Source of the DNA: Sanderia malayensis
Lineage: Eukaryota; Cnidaria; Scyphozoa; Semaeostomeae; Pelagiidae
Direction: 5' to 3'
Assembly: GCA_013076295.1 (NCBI GenBank)
Contig: RQOL01000772.1
Span: 496,001-560,000 of the forward strand
DNA length: 64,000 bases
Positions 61,201 to 64,000 of this stretch are shown one piece after another. Position 1 is the first letter of the stretch. Every line of letters starts with the position of its first letter. The notes under the pieces were generated by a model, which saw only the letters and a program-made list of their open reading frames with translations, was not told the DNA's origin and did not search any database. Both the position numbers and the translations under genes were made by a program.

Positions 61201-63931
61201 GTCGTCCGGTGCTGCATTACCTCTGACGTCACCAACGGGCGCTGCAACGGACGTGACTAACATCTTCGAGAATGACGTCATACTTTCGCCACCATCCGTC
61301 GACAGGAGACGGAAATCTGGCACGACGCAAAACGCGAAAGCGAAAGACGGTCTCGTATCGCCGCCGCCAATTTCGACAATCAAAGCAGGAGGTGTTAAAT
61401 CAAGGCGGCGGCCTTCGAAGAAAAGCGATCAGTCGTATTCATTCGAAGCGGACGCCTTCCCAATGATGTCGCCGTCGGCCAGATCGAATCCACCTTCCCT
61501 GTCACCGCTGCCTCATTTGCCGTCGCCAGCCAGGACGCCTGGGTCCACGTCTGGTATCTCGTTTACCCACTCGAGGGATTTGACTGTGAATATATCGGAT
61601 TTGGATAAGTTGTTTGAAGGGTCAGACGAAGAAGACGATGAACTTACTGCCAAGGTGAACTCTCTCTCTCTTGCAATTCCTTATATATTCCTTATCAATG
61701 TTATTGCGTGTTGTTTGTGAAGTTTCCCATATAAGTGTGACTGGATATAATAATAATAATAATATTAATAATAATAATATATATAGCCCAATGGTAGGGC
61801 GTCGGCGTGGCAGGCCGAAGGTCGTGGGTTCGAGTCCCACCCAGTCACCGGCCTCGCCCTCATAGCTACACACAGTGAAAGACAGACTTAACTACAGTTA
61901 TTTTAACAATAGATGCTCTTTCATTTGTGTTAATGATGAGCTGCGTGTTCTATAAGCATGATTAATGATGATGATTTTGTGTATTTTGTCGCAGGTCAAT
62001 GCATTACCCGATTCCTATGCACTAAACGCACGAATGCAGAATAGCGATGACGTCTTCCGTACCATGATGCAGCCTCCTGTGACGTCGAATGGTTTGCCTC
62101 ACGATCTTGCTGAGATGTTTCCAACACCGCCTTCGCAAGAGACTCAGATTCACCCGAGCTCCCCCGCATTGTCCACTCACGGTGAATACACGAATCCATC
62201 CAGTATTACCATGTGTCATGCTGTCATGTCGCCAGAGAAACATCCCAGCGTATTGAAGAAGAAATTCGATGAATTTGAAATCAAATCAGAAATAACAGAG
62301 GTGGGTGTGGTTTACTGTGATCATGTTCACTTTATTGCTGGGCTTGTCAGGGAGTTGATATTCTACCATATGGGAGAAGTAGTTCATTGGCACGTCCATT
62401 GACATCGAATGGGTGGCTAGTTTCATTCACGAGGTTCCCTAACCTTCTACCAATGGGCCCGATTACTGATTCTCGGTTGACTCTTGCCATCTTGTCAGTT
62501 ATTCAGAACATTTCGCTTCTCGAGCAAATTGTTGCTTTCCATTAAGAGAGAGACCGCATTGGTTACTTAGGTTGATTGGTTGACTCTTGCTTTCTCGAAC
62601 TCCGACGGGGATTAAAGATTTGGTTGACAGTGTGGAGAGTTGTAGATATAACTAGTTGCTGTATTAACATCTGTGACCTTTTTCTTAATGGGAGGCAATA
62701 ATCGGTATTCTCGACTAAATTTATATTGCGAACCATATAAATGTTTGTTGTAAAGTCTAAGCCAATTTTGTTGACTTTGCAGGGACTGGAGTCTCCATTT
62801 TCCATTCCCGAGTGGCAAATATACCCAGCCGGTGACATGTTTCTACCCGTGGCCGTACTGCCCAGCATGAAATGCAAGCCTCTGAAAATCAACAACTCGA
62901 GGTCGCTACAATACGCACCGTCGTGGGAAGCGACAAGCAAAGCGGCTCAAGTTTCGAACAAAGAAAACCAACCCAGTCTATTGAAACTGCCGAAATTCAA
63001 CATTGCTGCAAGGCCCGATAAACACGAGCAGATGGGGACATCGTTGAATTCTGTTTTCATGTCGAATATGCTAGGGAATGGAGTGGACATGAAGAACATG
63101 GATGTTGATATGATGACAAGTCAAGCTTCAGTCGATGGTATTGCTGTTGCCTCTAGTGATGCTCGATTGGATATCGATGCAAGTGAGTCACTTGAACTTG
63201 CACTCAGATGTAGACAGTCGTGCGCGAATTCGAGTGATGAAACGACGAGTGGTTATTTGAAGGATGAATCGGCGTCCAGCTCGCCCTACAGTGCGCTGTT
63301 CAAGGGTGACAAGGAACTACCGTACGAATCGCAGTCTGATCGCAATGTTGTTTCAGTCGCAACGCGGTGTAAAGCGGAAAGCGAATGCAAGCGAGAACCT
63401 ATTGAAAACACTGATAGCGAGAAGAGCATACCTTACCGTATACTCGACCTGTTCAAAGAGCAGTGGCAGTCTTCATTCTCTACGCTATACCTGACGAAAA
63501 TCGTTTCGCGGTTCTACGGCATTTCCCGCGCAGACACGCGTCGCCAACAAGCCATGGACGTCAACCCGAGTTGCGCCATGCAGCTACTGCACGAACTCAG
63601 TCCACGCGTACAGGAGGCGCTGAAGACACCTCTGCGCAGGAGATCCTGGGAGATCAACAACAAAATAACCGGGCCTGCTTGCTTTCAAGAACTGCATCGA
63701 TTCGCTGGCAAGAGCACTCAGCACAGTAATCTGCCTGTTCATCCGCTGCTGACTGGGGCCGACGGCGATCTCGTGTCCGTGTCGCCGACGGCGTTGAAGT
63801 ATTGGAAGAAGCTTTTTTTGGAGCCGTTTGGCGGTCAGCGTGACGTCGCGTATGTTGTCGTGGCACCTGATAGTGATCTCGTGTTGGAAAACACAAAGCA
63901 ATTCTTCAAGGAGCTTAGCGGAATATACGAG
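52271..63931 (+). CDS. MED13: Mediator complex subunit 13 (partial at 3' end, first 12 exons)
   Basis: Twelve exons, 1382 codons so far: 52271-52339, 54188-54464, 54629-54713, 55024-55095, 55199-55341, 58031-58252, 58695-58875, 59489-59620, 59916-60671, 60901-61654, 61995-62300, 62783-63931; a GTACTG donor follows. MED13 joins the Mediator kinase module (CDK8, cyclin C, MED12) to core Mediator in the nucleus. The N-terminal domain is recognisable (NADSLSDCRTNVF then LHWKKF, LILFWYGDEP, LLFKSLHNLLER, LHEWNRFYP, MLYPSCLVGVP). Later come the hallmark MFPTPPS (from residue 938) and the mid-region LKYWKKLFLEPFGGQRDVAY then FFKELSGIYE. Exon 10 encodes a glutamine-rich stretch and a GRP AT-hook-like motif. 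The start is chosen because exon 1 supplies the conserved N-terminal block and joins in phase 0. Exon 4 requires a GC donor. The PIWI-like C-terminus lies beyond the window. Confidence 0.92.
53215..53252. repeat. Perfect 17-bp inverted repeat (hairpin) in MED13 intron 1
   Basis: gttcaacttgtgtgaac, four-base loop aata, then the exact reverse complement gttcacacaagttgaac. No related copy was noticed elsewhere in the window. Confidence 0.9.
55096..55198 (+). other. Probable GC-AG intron of MED13 (intron 4)
   Basis: Exon 5 starts with one base before codon GAG, so exon 4 must end in phase 2. The only phase-2 donor-like site in the open part of exon 4 is TG|GCAAGA, giving GSDW-ETLAFSF. GT sites nearby (aaaaa|gtatca, atc|gtttat) have the wrong phase for the tttctgcag acceptor. 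The resulting protein is colinear with the MED13 N-terminal domain. Confidence 0.5.
55856..56246. mobile_element. Possible decayed element with about 30-bp imperfect inverted ends
   Basis: 55856-55885 (ccttgacacgttttttttat... ending aagaaactgg) is an imperfect reverse complement of 56214-56246 (ccaagtttcttataaaaacg... ending gtgtaaagg). About 330 bp separates them, with repeated taagaaac motifs inside. It lies in MED13 intron 5. A similar ttataagaaacc string occurs near 26008. Confidence 0.5.
57314..57352. repeat. Short 11-bp tandem repeat (CCATCGATGCC)
   Basis: Three to four consecutive units, each containing the palindrome ATCGAT, in MED13 intron 5. Confidence 0.85.
61058..61195 (+). other. 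Glutamine-rich stretch and AT-hook-like motif within MED13 exon 10
   Basis: CAA/CAG runs encode QLQQQQQQLSQQQLSQ and NQQQQQL, followed directly by RRGPGRPKK (residues 734-742, with GRP at 738-740). The basic GRP core is the AT-hook pattern that binds the minor groove of AT-rich DNA. I do not recall an AT-hook as a standard MED13 feature. The region is predicted disordered, so a chance basic motif is possible. Confidence 0.6.
61737..61849 (+). tRNA. tRNA-like sequence (anticodon GGC, Ala-type) with AT-repeat insertion; possible SINE head
   Basis: A canonical A box TAGCCCAATGG (61784-61794) and B box GGTTCGAGTCC (61827-61837) are present. Anticodon stem TCGGC/GCCGA (61802-61818) encloses loop GTGGCAG, with U33, anticodon GGC and A37. 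The T stem is GTGGG/CCCAC. The 3' acceptor strand CCAGTCAC pairs with GTGACTGG at 61737-61744, but about 35-40 bp of AT-rich ATA repeat lies between the 5' acceptor strand and the D arm. This is not a normal tRNA; it may be a pseudogene with an expanded microsatellite or a tRNA-derived SINE. It lies in MED13 intron 10. Confidence 0.5.
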
Positions 63932-64000
63932 GTACTGTTTCGTACTGTTTGTTCCTATGTGTTAGATTTGTTAGAATCTTGACGTGGTGAGACTCGTATT
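63932..64000 (+). other. Start of MED13 intron 12
   Basis: Donor GTACTG directly follows codon GAG of FKELSGIYE. The remaining bases to the window edge read open only briefly and lack MED13 resemblance. Confidence 0.7.

Noticed and set aside
61622..61873. Minus-strand open frame with a GLEPTTFGLP string
   Set aside because: This is the reverse translation of the tRNA-like element, a familiar false protein pattern.

Overview
The window is genomic DNA from an animal. Every gene is split by GT-AG introns, the DNA is AT-rich, and the protein families (ADAMTS, SPPL3, MED13, GNB1L, an ANTP-class homeobox gene) are metazoan. The homeodomain is divergent and most introns are 0.3-3 kb, which would suit an early-branching invertebrate such as a sponge or cnidarian, but nothing in the window settles the species. 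I joined exons by hand from splice sites, reading phase and recalled family conservation; no alignment or database search was run.

Layout. (1) 542-1731, + strand: the 3' end of a GNB1L-type WD40 gene. (2) 4488-42009, + strand: a 23-exon ADAMTS gene encoding 1083 residues, with signal peptide, prodomain, metalloprotease-like domain, disintegrin-like and cysteine-rich regions, spacer and five TSP1 repeats. (3) Inside its 15.5 kb intron 12, on the opposite strand (25005-20074), lies a two-exon Barx-like homeobox gene. (4) 33995-38628: a 4.6 kb minisatellite with a 13-bp unit fills most of ADAMTS intron 16 and begins exactly at the splice donor. (5) 43516-50568, + strand: a complete 13-exon SPPL3 intramembrane protease gene. 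(6) 52271 to the right edge, + strand: the first twelve exons of MED13, a subunit of the Mediator kinase module.

The most striking gene is the ADAMTS. Its fold-defining cysteines and Met-turn are present, but the zinc-binding motif has lost two of three histidines, the catalytic glutamate and the final aspartate, so it should be a pseudoprotease. A separate ATG-initiated exon at 9230-9323 encodes a second signal-peptide-like segment and is in phase to splice directly to the metalloprotease exons, which would skip the prodomain.

Repeats are common in introns: a TA-flanked MITE with perfect 27-bp inverted ends and a decayed relative, an element with 88-bp perfect inverted ends in SPPL3, several short elements rich in GGGCGCTTA-type sequence, a tRNA-like Pol III sequence in a MED13 intron, and assorted microsatellites. 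The genes are not an operon and show no obvious shared pathway; the nesting of the homeobox gene is the only clear structural relationship between genes.
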